From Viridothelium virens (lineage: Eukaryota > Ascomycota > Dothideomycetes > Trypetheliales > Trypetheliaceae), in NCBI GenBank assembly GCA_010094025.1, contig ML991862.1, positions 1 through 64,000 of the forward strand: a stretch of 64,000 nucleotides of DNA, written 5' to 3'. Positions 42,834 to 53,406 of the stretch are shown in pieces. Both the position numbers and the translations under genes were made by a program. Below the pieces are notes generated by a model. It did no database searches. It saw only the letters and a program-made list of their open reading frames with translations, and was not told where the DNA came from. Each line of letters starts with the position of its first letter. The stretch's first letter is position 1.

Positions 42834-45247
42834 CTACGTCTCTTCATACTTTCGGAACCTCCTCCCTTTCGCCAACGGCGTCCCCGACCCAAGGCCCAGC
42901 TCTCCAACCTCACCATCTCCATGCGTGGCATCTCCGACCCACCCAGGCGCCTCATCCAGCACACGCAGCTTATCGGGATCCTTCACATACGTGAATGAGA
43001 TCCGCTCCGACATCGCCGCGCCGATTTGCATCATCGCAAAGGCATCCAACTCCCTCGTCCACACTCGCCTCCGATTGCTGTACACTGCGAGCGCTGCCAA
43101 TGCCGCCAAGTAAGCCCCTAGCAACACCGAGATCAGCACGATGCCCGACCGTGCGATGACCGCAATGGGCGTGTCAGCGCCGAGATCGAAGCTCACGTAC
43201 AGACTGGGAGAATCCGGACTCTGGATCAGCCAGGCTTGATTGGCGAGGAAGGCGGCCGCCTCGAACGCATTCACAATTTTATTCTGTTCGAAGCCAGTCG
43301 CGAATTCCATGAGCCACTGCTCGATCTGCCGGTGTAGGGTGTCCAGCTGCTTGGTCTTGCCCAGCACGCAACCGGGATAGAGGCCCCCATCGGTGGTGTA
43401 CTCTGTACTCCGGCCCAAGAGCAAACCCATCATCGGCTCCTGCTCCGTGCAATATTGCTGAAACAAAGCCTCACTAGCACCCGCGTCGATTTCGTCCCAT
43501 ATGTTGGGGTTGGTGTAGTTGTAGATGTACGCCTCAGGGTTCTGGAAGCGGTTGGCGATGAATGAGCCCTCGCCAAAAAGGGCCATGGCTATGGTAAGCA
43601 ACGGGCCTTTCTTGCTGGTCGCCTCTAAGATGACGGAGGAATTGGACATGCCGGCCGTGCCATTGTTGATCGAGCGGCGATATCTTCCGGAGCTGACTGG
43701 GAGCTGGGGATCGGAATAGGAACCACAAGTGGCGCCTTTGATGGCCTCCACAGAGCAGTTACCCTCCCAGGGACTTTTGTCGAGTAACGGACCGGGTTGC
43801 TGATCGTTATAGTAGTTGGGCAGCTCAAAGTATCCCATTGAGGTGTTCAACGTGATTCTGAACAGACCGGTATACGCAGTCAGGTTCGACGACGTACTGT
43901 TTGTCGAGATGTTTAGATACAACTGCTCGGATATGTCCTGACGGTCTCTTGTAGCCTGCCACGGAGAATGGGTTTGATTAGATGGCATGCACGCAATGGC
44001 AGACCAACTCCCCGCAAAATTCGTGCTGTTAAAGACGCCGTCGTGGTTGTAATGGACGTAGAAAGCTCCCGGAAGTGACTCGCATTCGACCGGGAAGTCG
44101 GATTCAGCTATAGCATCGCGAGTCGCCGAGGAGTTCATTCGAGGTAGGAACTGCCTTATAAGACCGGTATTGATTGACGGAGGAAGCTGTGCAAGAAATG
44201 GATCGTTGAGGAGCGAAAGATTGGACAACGTGATTCCTCCGAATGAGCACCTTGGCGAAACAAGGCTGTCATCATTACTTGTTACATTACAGCCATCGGA
44301 ATCCCTCGACCACAACCGGTTTTGCAGGTCTGTTGAGAAAGCAGACGTGATGGCCGAACGCGTCAAAATGGAGACAAGGTTATCAAAATCGTCGCCTTCG
44401 GGTCCCGTTGACTTTGATAGAAGATTCATCGTGTCGGTGATACCATCAATGAACCGCGATTCAGTCGGCGTTTTCGTAGTGGATTGTTTCACGAACAAGG
44501 ACTCAAGCGGCGAAATGATTCCGCCTGTCTGTGCGTCAGGAGCTGCATCGAAAGTCCGCACAAGTTTGGGGCATACCCAAAATATTAAGCAATATTGCAA
44601 GACTCAGAAACGAAGATCCGTATCTCCGAAGATCTCCAGAGAACAGCCTCCCATAGATCGCTGGATCATTCCATCCACGATTGGAGAGAACGACCATCTG
44701 TCGCAGAGACAAATTCGTTCTCTTCGATGGCTGCTGAGTAAATACCACAGCGGCCTTGGAGCATACCGCAGACGTCAACGGGATAGTCAAGACGCCAACG
44801 ATAGATTGGATGACACGAGCACTCTCCAGCCATTTCTGGTTTTTCTCGTACAGGGACTGGATATCAAATCCGCTGTACAGATGGCCATAGTAACGATCTG
44901 ATCGGGGAAGGTCAGCAAACGTAAAGATGAACTTTGCAGACAACAGGCGTACTGTAGTATGGCGTCGTAATGGGTCGATAAGTCGTAACGCAGAGGACCG
45001 TCCATGCGAAGATAGCAAGCACTGAGTAGGCGCCGACAAGGACGAGGATCCACGATGAGCGGCCAAGGAGCGCAGACGGCGGTGGATCGACTTTCTCTTC
45101 GTTTGTTTCTTCGTCAATCCGTCGCTCGGATGCTGTGTCGTGCACCGATTCAATGGGAGAGACTGACCGAACAGAAGCTTCTGATCTGTCATCTCGCGTT
45201 GCGCGTTCGTCCTCGCCGGACATCGGCATTAGTGGCGTAGAGTCCAT
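42834..45247 (-). CDS. Polytopic membrane glycoprotein of an unnamed fungal family
   Basis: Exon 1 (from 45247, MDSTPLMPMSGEDERATRDD) has an acidic cytosolic N-terminus and a first span (SWILVLVGAYSVLAIFAWTV). The next exon has HLYSGFDIQSLYEKNQKWLE, the span QSIVGVLTIPLTSAVCS, NLSLRQMVVLSNRGWNDPAI and LSLAILLNILG. The long last exon starts near 44545 with GGIISPLESLF. It contains a large extracytoplasmic domain with many N-x-S/T sites and cysteines, a final span (GIVLISVLLGAYLAALAALA) and a cytosolic tail (FAMMQIGAAMSERISF, LDEAPGWVGD). Exon boundaries near 44890-44935 and 44545-44580 are inferred. It is the complete paralogue of the fragment at 23664-24032. Function unknown; the topology suggests a surface receptor-like or scaffold role. 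Confidence 0.8.
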
Positions 45248-45734
45248 GAGGCATTAAAGAGCGACAAGAATCAGGTATGGCAAGAGCTTTTGTCAAGCCT
45301 CGCTTTGTACATCTGGCAAATGTGTGCAGCCCCCCTCATTCAGCTGATTGTTTGACAATGCAATCCTTCAGCGTTAAGGGTGTGGCGGAGGGACGCCTGT
45401 GGCAGTGCACGCCTGATGAAGATGCAGCATTGCAGTTGTGCGCTGCTCCCGATAATCCGGCCAGTGTTTCAACGAAGGAGCATTTGTGCATTGTGGTGCC
45501 GTGTTGGCATTCATGCAGCGAGTAGAGTGACATCATGACGGCACGGCTTGCTAGTGGACTCTGCGGTTTCTGTCTTTCATTCTTGAGCACCTTGAAGCTA
45601 TTAAAAGTTCTGCTTCTGTTTCTTCTTGATGTAGCTGTAAGAGGTTGGTTGTGGTAGTGTGAGAATAACAATGGTATTATGGAGACTAACTTCTGGCGAA
45701 CCTCTGTGGGCCTCTCCCGAGAAGATAGAGTATG
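45248..45734. other. Intergenic, no supported gene
   Basis: Separates the glycoprotein gene from the truncated second RBR gene. Open frames on both strands are short and without domains. Confidence 0.4.
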
Positions 45735-46594
45735 GGCCGCCTAGCGGCCGCACGTGCACAGATATGTGCCACAAAGGTTGAGCAGTGTGGCTGAAAACAA
45801 TAAACCCGGTCAGCCGTCGAGAATTCAATCGCCTTATCCAAGAATACTGCAACGAGCTCACGGGAGAGAAAATCTTGAACGTCTTCCAGGTCGATCGGTT
45901 TCTTACAGCAGCGCGGGGGTTAAAGCTGCTCATCCACTATGCTCTTCTCAAACAGCTTCACAACACAGTTGCGACACCACGTATGCGGTTCCGGATCGCA
46001 GGGCAATTGAACCGAGTCAAAAACGAGGACTAGATCTCCGCAAGGTACACAGCGAGCCCGATTGACAGCTCCCTCAGCCTTCTTGGCCATGGAGGCCGAG
46101 TGACTGCAGGCAGCTGCGTGGCTGGATTCTGCTGTTTCGACGGGATGATCGGGGAAGGAGAACGCAGATGAAGCAACTGAAATACTAGAACTGTCATGCT
46201 GTTGTGATTCTTTGGCGCTGTTCGGTACTGGAACCAAGATCGGTTCCAAACGTCCATCGGAGGTGCTGGTATCATTTGGCTCAGCTGATTGAGGAGGCAC
46301 GCGCATGCGCGCGCGGCAAAGTGCCATGTCATGGTCCTGGTTTGCTTGTTCTTCTTGGGAAATGAGTTCCACTACCATGCCAGCATCCTCCACATAAGCT
46401 CGATTCATGCTTGTGGCGAGTCTCTTGTCTTGGTAGAACTGCAAATCCATACGGAACTCTTCTAGCTGGGTTTCGAGGGTAAACTCCGAATCGGAAATGA
46501 CACCTTCTCGTTATTTACCCTTGTCGTGGGCTAGCAGATCCTCAATATCTTGCGTGTGGATCTCGAGCCTTAAATTTGCAGATTCTGGACCCAT
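45735..46594 (-). pseudogene. Second RBR-type ubiquitin ligase, truncated and interrupted
   Basis: From ATG 46594 the frame reads MGPESANLRLEIHTQDIEDL and LLAHDKGK, meets an in-frame TAA near 46518, and continues without shift as REGVISDSEFTLETQLEEF and LATSMNRAYVEDAG. The RING1 part follows (CVPCGDLVLVFDSVQLPC, WCRNCVVKLFEKS). A second in-frame TAA lies before PPRCCKKPIDLEDVQDF, where a Tyr is usual. The IBR starts (YCFQPHCSTF) but the similarity ends near 45775. The second half of IBR and all of RING2, including the catalytic Cys, are missing. The C-terminal loss cannot be a base-calling error, so this copy is dead as a ligase. Confidence 0.85.
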
Positions 46595-47579
46595 CGTCTT
46601 CGCGAATGTCAGTTGGGTATATCGCGAGACGGCTTCGAATGGCTGCTCGTACTTACCAGTCTGGTCGTGACGCGACAAGGTCAATCGAATTTTTTGAAAG
46701 AGAGCAAAAGGCAATATGCGCAGTGACAAATATGAACACTCATCAGATACAACCGGAGAAGAACCGAGAGAGGATGTGTTGAGCCTTGAATATTCCTCTT
46801 GCTCCACACACTGAGAACCCTCTCATTAAGCCAGGTGTAGCGAACTGCACAGCAACTTGCAGTCAACACATCTTTTAGTAGATTGATCTCAGAACTTATG
46901 TCGACCATCATCTCTAGTGTGACAATAGGGCAAAGACATACCCCAAACCTCGTCTTGTTATTGAGGCACATTGATCCTGACTATCTTGGGGTTCGAAAAG
47001 GACGTGAAGATATGTCAGCTAAAGTACAAATAGCAAAATTGATACGTAGCCCGGGTTCTATTGTCGAAGGGTTCTACTGTCGAATCTTGATACTTTAGAG
47101 TCCGAGGAGACTCTCAATACGGCAGAATTCAGCTTAAGTATATCTTCAAGTGGACGCCATCTCTTCGCTTAGATCCACGAACACCAGGGGCCCAGGGCGC
47201 CAGTCCTCACTGAGAACTTCAGGGCTCGCGTTACATCTTTCACGGCGAGCGGACAATGAATAGTAGCACGGTGTAGTCTAGCAATGCGAAGAACCTCATT
47301 TTAACACTCAAAAACACGTTAGCCACCGAGATCCAATTGCGTTCTGCTTTCGTCATACCTTCTACCGTCCCTGATTGTATAATAGACGATGAAAACTGTT
47401 ACCTGACGATCTTTGGAGCTAGAGAGGTGGTCGCGATATGTGACATGTAATTGACTTCAGAGCTTCTCAAGGGGTGAATTTATAACACCTCATCGCGAAT
47501 GCGCTGCTGTAAGATTCCCGCGCCCCTTCTATCATTCGCGCACAAATGATAACCGAATACGCCACTCGAAAGTGAAAAG
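46595..47579. other. Intergenic, no supported gene
   Basis: Two overlapping minus frames (46511-46807, 46681-46971) extend past the RBR start without domains. Nothing else is recognised up to the end of the third RBR gene. Confidence 0.4.
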
Positions 47580-49018
47580 CTAATTGACCTTGGTCAAACG
47601 GCAGCTGCGGCAGATCCGAATACTACATCGAGGACATTGCATGAGCCAAGGATTGTCCCTTCTGCACATCCTACAAGCACCCCCTTCAGCCCGGGCCCAA
47701 GTACCAGCACCACGAGCATGATCGCAGGCACTTTGCTGTTGTTCCACCTCCTGCGCCCTCGCCGCCGCCGCTGCCGCTCTCTGATTCCTCGCCGCCGTCT
47801 CGCCGTCTCGTTGGGCACGGAAGACGACTCGTCCCTTATCCGCCTGCGGACAGGAGCATGATTTCCACCTTGCCCCGCAGATGTAACAGAAACCGTTTCC
47901 ACAGTAGCATCTGCAAAATGTTAGCCTTGTGCTTTTGCTTCTCTTCTGAGAAAGTCCAAGGCGCCTTACGATACATGGTAGCAACCAACAATCAGCTCAA
48001 CCATGCGGCCGCACTCTGTGCACCTGCGCCAGCCCTCCTCCTCTGCGATTCTCATCACAGATTGAACTGCAGGATCCTCGGAACAGTCATCCTTCTCGTG
48101 CATCTCTCGCTTGCATGATGGACAAGTCGTCGATTTGCAATCCGGGCACGTTGCGACCCCACCCTTGATGTTGGTTTTTGGGATGAAAGCTGAACAGGTT
48201 GGCTGGTAGCAGTAGGTTCGATCCACTGTACTGTATTCGGTTGCTTTCTTTAGGAATTGGCTCTTTAGCTCAGGGGCGAGGAATTGATCAGCCATCTCCA
48301 TGGGAATTGGATTGTGGCAACAGGTAGGAGGAGAAGACTGTTCATCTCATGTCGCAAGGTCGAACACTCGTACCATGCAGTCACCACACCAGACATGAGG
48401 CTTCGGCTTGCAATCTAGGGTAGTCGACTCAGTAGGATTCGTCGAATTGGCGCAAATGTCACATTCCGTACGATCGTTTGCGGGCTCTTCTGCGCGACGC
48501 GTAGGTCCAGCATAAGACCGTCGGCCTTGTCCACTGGCTTCGTTGTTTTCGTCACGCCCTCGCTTCTTCGGGACTACAGAAAACAGGGAGGCTGCCTGGT
48601 GTTCATTGATTTCAATCTTGCCGATTGTAGAACTCTGCGGCTCTAGAGACAGCCCACCGGAACCAACAACTCGCTGAACGGTGTTCGCTGTATTGTGGAG
48701 GACATTGTCAGGTCTGTTGCACATGCCGGCTGGTCGCAGTGCCATATCATGATCGTGTGCTGCCTCGTCTTCGCTGGCAAGAGCTTCTCGGATAGCCCCC
48801 ATATCTTCGTGACATGCATTGTTAATGCCAATGGCGATTCGCCGATCTTCGAAGAGTTTTAGCTGATCGTGAAGGGAAGTTAGGTGCTCCGAGTAAACAA
48901 AATCGGCGCCTGGTAGGTCATGCTCGTGCGGGTTTCCGTTTGCCTGGCTTCGCAGTCCTTCGACATCTTCTACCAGGAGTTTGGTGACAAGCTCGGCTGT
49001 TGCTAGGTCCATAGCCAA
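47580..49018 (-). pseudogene. Third RBR-type ubiquitin ligase with one in-frame TGA
   Basis: The N-terminus is MAMDLATAELVTKLLVEDVE with HDQLKLFEDRRIAIGINNAC, matching the helical part of the first RBR gene. RING1 is CDICANSTNPTESTTLDC with WCGDCMVRVFDLAT. A TGA at 48349-48347 follows, exactly where the intact paralogue has K in LFEMATKDES; CGA->TGA would explain it. The same frame then continues with DEQSSPPTCCHNPIPMEMAD, the IBR (YCYQPTCSAFIPKTN, CPDCKSTTCPSCKREMH) and RING2 CTECGRMVELIVGCYHVS. After the intron (47969-47911) comes CYCGNGFCYICGARW, so the catalytic-type H-V-S-C is restored. The tail is Ala/Arg-rich and ends CPRCSIRICRSCRLTKVN. Apart from the stop, all Zn ligands are present, so this looks like a recent nonsense allele or a base error. 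Confidence 0.82.
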
Positions 49019-50395
49019 TTTATGTCAAATAGCCTAGGGCTAAGAAAAAGAGGAGTGTCCGACGAAATATTCTGCTGCAAACTGTGTTCAAAACTCAGAG
49101 CTTCTGGTGCCATCGGCAGAGGAATCAAGAATGGAAAGTGGGGCTTAAGACATTTCGAGGGTTACACAGAAAGGGATGAAAAACGAAATGACATGTCACA
49201 GGTCCTGACCGGAGATCGAAGATAACCATGGGTGACTTCATTGCAGTATCATCCCAGGCCTTCTGCATCTGCTAAGTAATTCCCACTCTTAATGGAATTG
49301 TATGAGATGATACTTGGTTACGAAGAAACAATGAGATTCGCATGATACGCGTGAATCGGACTCAGTCTCTCCATTTTGCGAATGCTCAGATTAGCCGCTG
49401 GTCAGTGTTCTGGTGCGATTACCTTCAATCAAGCTGTTGCTAGCGGGATAGATCGTGGTAGCGGTGTCATTTTTACGCAAGGTCTTGAATACGTCTGCTC
49501 TAAGATTAAGGTTCGGCACCTGGAGAAGCGAGCTGCTTCGCTAAGGCACGTGGCCGACAATCTGGAGGACAGAAACAGTTGGAAGGTCATAGCAAGCACG
49601 TTCCGTATGTAGATCTCGTTACACTCAAGATCATCTTCTCACCTCTTCACTTGCTCGGCGGCTGATCGGAGTCTCTAGCAACCCCAGCGGCGAGACATCT
49701 AATCTTCGAAATCAGATGAGACTGTTCGTCGTCTAGGAAACGAACTTTTATACGTCATTGTTTGTTTACTACGGCGGCGCAATAGTACCAATTGCCGCTG
49801 TAACAGTTTTATTCTACTAACAAACTTACCGCCGATGCGCGCATCTCAGGGATGGCCAATTGGAAATCTTGAGCATCGATCCCTCGAGGACTAACAATGG
49901 AGTAAGTCGCATCTGAGCCAACCTCAGTAACTCACTATGGTTGAAGTTTTATCCGCAGGCGAAATCTTGTCATCCTCTGCGACTTCGGCGCCATAGATAG
50001 CGCGGTCCGCTCGGCAGCATAACTTAGCTGCCTTACGGAGCAGTCGGAAACAACTCCACCAAGACACGCCAGCTACGCAAGATCCGATCCAAGTGCCGGC
50101 TTAGCCACACACCTTTTCCCGTCTTTGATTGTCAAGATGGGCAATCGACACCACCACATTCAGTTTCCCTTTCTGAGATGGTACGAGCGCGCTGGCAGAT
50201 TCGTAGCCGTAGCCAGATCCGCAGCAATCAAGTACAACTCGGCTCGAGATTACAATAGTGAGGGGTTTAGCATGACCAATAATTAGTCTCATTATGTCGT
50301 AATAGAGCTTCTATGTTGCTTTGGTAAGGCCTTCTACACTAGGAATTCTTTTATTCTTGATTTTCCCTACTTTCCTAGCACCATCACTTTCCACA
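49019..50395. other. Intergenic, no supported gene
   Basis: About 1.4 kb. A 78-codon plus frame (49376-49612) and short minus frames show no family resemblance. Presumed promoters of the RBR gene (left) and aldehyde dehydrogenase (right). Confidence 0.4.
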
Positions 50396-51964
50396 ATGGC
50401 TACCACAAACGGTTCCATAGCCAACGACTCCGTAGCCAACGGCTCTACAGCCAACGGCTCCACAGTCAACGGCTCCACAGCCAACGACACCGACTACACC
50501 GTCCCCCTCTGGATCAACAGCGCCCCCCACCCCTCCCCCTCCACCACCCCTATCTCCGTCACATCCTCCATCACGGGCCAAACCCTCCACCACGCGCACG
50601 CCACCGACGTCCCCACCGCTCAGCTCGCCTGCTCCGCCGCCTCCACTGCCTTCAAAACCTGGAAGCGCAGCCCCATCAGCACACGGCGCAACCTCCTCCT
50701 CCGCACCGCCTCCCTCTACGAAGCGCGCAGCTCCGAACTCCTCTCGCTGCAAATGAGCGAGACCTCCTGCGACGAAGCGTGGGCACTGAACAACGTGCGC
50801 ACCGCCGTCGGCTACCTCCGCGAGATCGCCGCATGCATATCCACCGCACTGCAAGGCACCATCCCATCGCTCGAGAAGCCCGACACGATGGGCTTCGTGT
50901 TCCGCGAGGCGGTGGGCGTGGTGCTGGTGATTCCGCCGTGGAACGCGGCGCTCATCCTCGCGACGCGCGCGATTGCGAGCGCGTTGGGTGCGGGATGTAC
51001 GGTGGTCTTGAAGGCGTCGGAGTTGTGTCCGAGGACGCATCATGCGATTGTGAGGGCGTTTGAGGATGCGGCGGTGGGGGAGGGGACGGGGGAGGCGGCG
51101 GAAGGGGAGGCGGGCCGCTTGCTGCCGAGGGGTGCGTTGAATCAGTTGCAGGCGGGAAGGGAGCAGGCGGCGGAGGTGACGGAGGCGTTGATTGCGCATC
51201 CGGCGGTGCGGAAGGTGGATTTTATTGGGAGTGCGGCGGTGGGGAGGGTGATTGGGGCGACGGCGGCGAGGTATCTGAAGCCCGTGCTGATGGAGCTGGG
51301 GGGTAAGTGTCCGGCAATCGTGCTGGAGGATGCGGATTTGGGAAAGGCGGCGACGTTGTGTGCGAAGGGGGCGACGCTGCATCATGGGCAGATTTGCTTT
51401 TCGACCGAGAGAATCATTGTGTTAAGGAAGGCGGCGGAGGAGTTTCAGAATCTGCTAGTAAAGGCTTTTGAGGCCAATCCATCTGCCGGAGCCGCAGTGA
51501 CGGAAGCGGGTGTGAAACATGCTGAGGATGTGTTGAGGGATGCTCAGGAAAAGGGGGAGAAGTTCTTGCTCGGTGGAGGGATTGAGCGTGGTAAGACTGC
51601 AACGCTGAAGCCGGCGATCATCTTGGAGCCCAAGTCTTCGAGAATTGTCGATGAAGAGACCTTTGGGCCCTCAGCCTCGTTGTATGTGGTAGAGAGCGAT
51701 GAAGAAGCGATCGAGTTGGCGAATATGAGTGCGTATGGCCTCAACGCAACCATTCACACAAAGGACCTTGCGAGGGGAATTAAGATGGCACATGAGCTAG
51801 AGTATGGGCAAGTACACATCAACAGCATAAGTGTCTTTACTGCTTCAACAGGTTCACAAGGAGGCGTGAAGGGAAGTGGATGGGGTCGGCAAAACGCTGG
51901 GTGGGGCTTGCATGAATTCTTGATAGAGAAATTTGTTTCTTATCATGGAGATGTGAGTGGCTAG
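50396..51964 (+). CDS. Aldehyde dehydrogenase (vanillin/benzaldehyde-type), 522 aa
   Basis: NAD(P)-dependent oxidation of an aldehyde to its acid. I start at ATG 50396 (context cacaATGgc, MATTNGSIANDSVANGS), because the frame upstream opens only with TTG. Residues 5-30 are a degenerate NGSxA repeat not usual in this family. Family marks follow in order: PPWNAALILATRAIASALGA and VVLKASELCP (cofactor), FIGSAAVGRVIG, ELGGKCPAIVLEDADL (general-base Glu), GQICFSTERIIV (catalytic Cys), VDEETFGPSASLYV and GWGLHEFLIEKFV. Length is slightly above the usual ~490 because of the N-terminal repeat and an Ala/Glu-rich insertion before LLPRGALNQL. The codon third positions are C-rich up to about 50885, then G-rich to about 51400, then ordinary. 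The likely type is the fungal aromatic-aldehyde dehydrogenase group; the substrate is inferred. Confidence 0.93.
   Translation: MATTNGSIANDSVANGSTANGSTVNGSTANDTDYTVPLWINSAPHPSPSTTPISVTSSITGQTLHHAHATDVPTAQLACSAASTAFKTWKRSPISTRRNLLLRTASLYEARSSELLSLQMSETSCDEAWALNNVRTAVGYLREIAACISTALQGTIPSLEKPDTMGFVFREAVGVVLVIPPWNAALILATRAIASALGAGCTVVLKASELCPRTHHAIVRAFEDAAVGEGTGEAAEGEAGRLLPRGALNQLQAGREQAAEVTEALIAHPAVRKVDFIGSAAVGRVIGATAARYLKPVLMELGGKCPAIVLEDADLGKAATLCAKGATLHHGQICFSTERIIVLRKAAEEFQNLLVKAFEANPSAGAAVTEAGVKHAEDVLRDAQEKGEKFLLGGGIERGKTATLKPAIILEPKSSRIVDEETFGPSASLYVVESDEEAIELANMSAYGLNATIHTKDLARGIKMAHELEYGQVHINSISVFTASTGSQGGVKGSGWGRQNAGWGLHEFLIEKFVSYHGDVSG
50405..50490 (+). repeat. 15-bp tandem repeat at the 5' end of the aldehyde dehydrogenase
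   Basis: About five units of a gccaacggctccaca-like sequence encode NGS(T/V/I)A or NDSVA. Length variation is likely between strains. The repeat precedes the catalytic fold. Confidence 0.8.
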
Positions 51965-52360
51965 TCGCTCGAAAATCGTGAAACCTTTGAAAAGCGTATT
52001 TTGACGCTGAGATTTTATAGAGATTATGATTTGAGATATAAAAAGAAAGTTGCTTACCTTAACCATGTTTGCATGTGAGTACGCGTCGTAGATGAGAATC
52101 TGTCAATAGTGGAAGAATTTTAGTGCATCCAACAGCTCTCTAGAGTCTGTAGCTGCATCGCATTCGAGATCTAGCCTTCTCGATCCAATCTGACTACTCG
52201 TACAAGAATTTCAAAATAAAGTACAGAAAGTAAATCCAGAATGCTGGGTATCATCTCGCTTTCCTCCATGAGGATTAATCAACCCGCTCGAGCCACATTT
52301 CTGGACGCGAACCACAAAAACTCCAATCCTCCTTTGGGGTATCAATTCCATTTTCATACT
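51965..52360. other. Intergenic, tail-to-tail gene spacer
   Basis: Between the aldehyde dehydrogenase (+) and the first GPI-protein gene (-). Likely terminators; no gene seen. Confidence 0.4.
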
Positions 52361-53406
52361 TTACATCGCCGCGACGACGCCAGCAATCGCGAATGCGACC
52401 ATTCCGCCAAATGCCTGCTGTGTTGGGGCTGCGGCCGCAGAGCTCGCCACACTAGCTGCACTGGCGGTCGCGCCAGCACTTCCCGAGGGCGAGGAACCAC
52501 TCCCAGTGGAAGAGGCGCTCGTGGTCATCGAACCGGCGGACGAAGCCCTGGAAGACGAAAGCATGTCAGACGATGCGGATCCAATAGATGATACAGATGA
52601 AGGTAAGGAAGAGGAAGGAATAGGAGAAGATGGAGAAGATGGAGAAGATGGAGAAGATGGAGGAGAGACGGACGATGAGTCAGAGATAGCACTGCTGAGA
52701 GAAGATGCAGCCGAGGAAGGTACACCGGGAGCAGTCGAGACAACTGACTTGGAACTGGTAGGCGCGCTCGTGGTGCTCGCAGTCGACGAGGCGCCCGCAG
52801 GACCACTTTGAGTCAAGGGACCGGAAGCACTTGCAGTTGCGCCAGTGGTGCCTGCAGAGTTGGAAGGCGCAGAACTCGGGGAGACGGTGCTCAGTGATAG
52901 GCTAGTGGTCGGAGCGCCAGAGGTGACGGTAGAGAGGATGGAGGAGGACGCGGATAGGGATGTGACGTCTGAGTCGACTTGAAAGAACGGGGTAAAGTTG
53001 GTATTGGTGTCTGGATGGTCGTCGTCGACAATTTCGACGGTATATTGGCCTTTGACTACGTCGGATGGGACGTTCCAGCCGTAGGAACCGGAATTTTGGA
53101 TGTTTGCTGTAAATTACACGGATGAGAATTGGGAATGGCAAGGGATATGGCAGAGCACTGGAGGGTACAACCCAACTTACATGCGATGGAGACACCCTTT
53201 TCGAGATCATTGCCTTCACCTGTCCGTAATACAAGTGACACTGTTCCACTTGTCGTAGGCGACCAGTTGAGAGTGAGTTTTTGACCGGCTGTAGCATTGA
53301 AGCCGTCACTTGGAATTGAGAAAGGGTTCTGATCGCTGGAGAAGCTTCCTTGCGCGCAAGCCAATGCCGCAAGCAATGGGAGAAGTGATACACTTAGGAA
53401 ACGCAT
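52361..53406 (-). CDS. Ser/Thr-rich GPI-anchored wall protein with a Kre9/Knh1-like N-domain
   Basis: Exon 1 (53406-53181) starts MRFLSVSLLPLLAALACAQG, a signal peptide, then GFNATAGQKLTLNWSPTTSG and TVSLVLRTGEGNDLEKGVSI. Exon 2 (53106-52361) joins in phase (GVSIASNIQNSGSYGWNVP) and ends the N-domain with VVKGQYTVEIVDD and FTPFFQVDS. This is the Ser-Thr-rich GPI-anchored membrane family (Kre9/Knh1-like). A long Ser/Thr/Ala/Pro tract follows, with (SSP)n coded by a 9-bp tandem repeat at about 52624-52663, and the GPI signal ends the protein (FGGMVAFAIAGVVAAM). It should be covalently linked to membrane or wall glucan. A paralogue lies 1.5 kb upstream on the same strand. Confidence 0.88.
52624..52663 (-). 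repeat. 9-bp tandem repeat (gaagatgga)n in the GPI-protein gene
   Basis: Four near-perfect units gaagatgga on the plus strand, coding the PSS-type repeat of the wall protein on the minus strand. Confidence 0.85.

Noticed and set aside
50384-51385. 333-codon minus frame opposite the aldehyde dehydrogenase
   Set aside because: Arg/Gly-rich shadow produced by the strong third-position bias of the true gene on the other strand.
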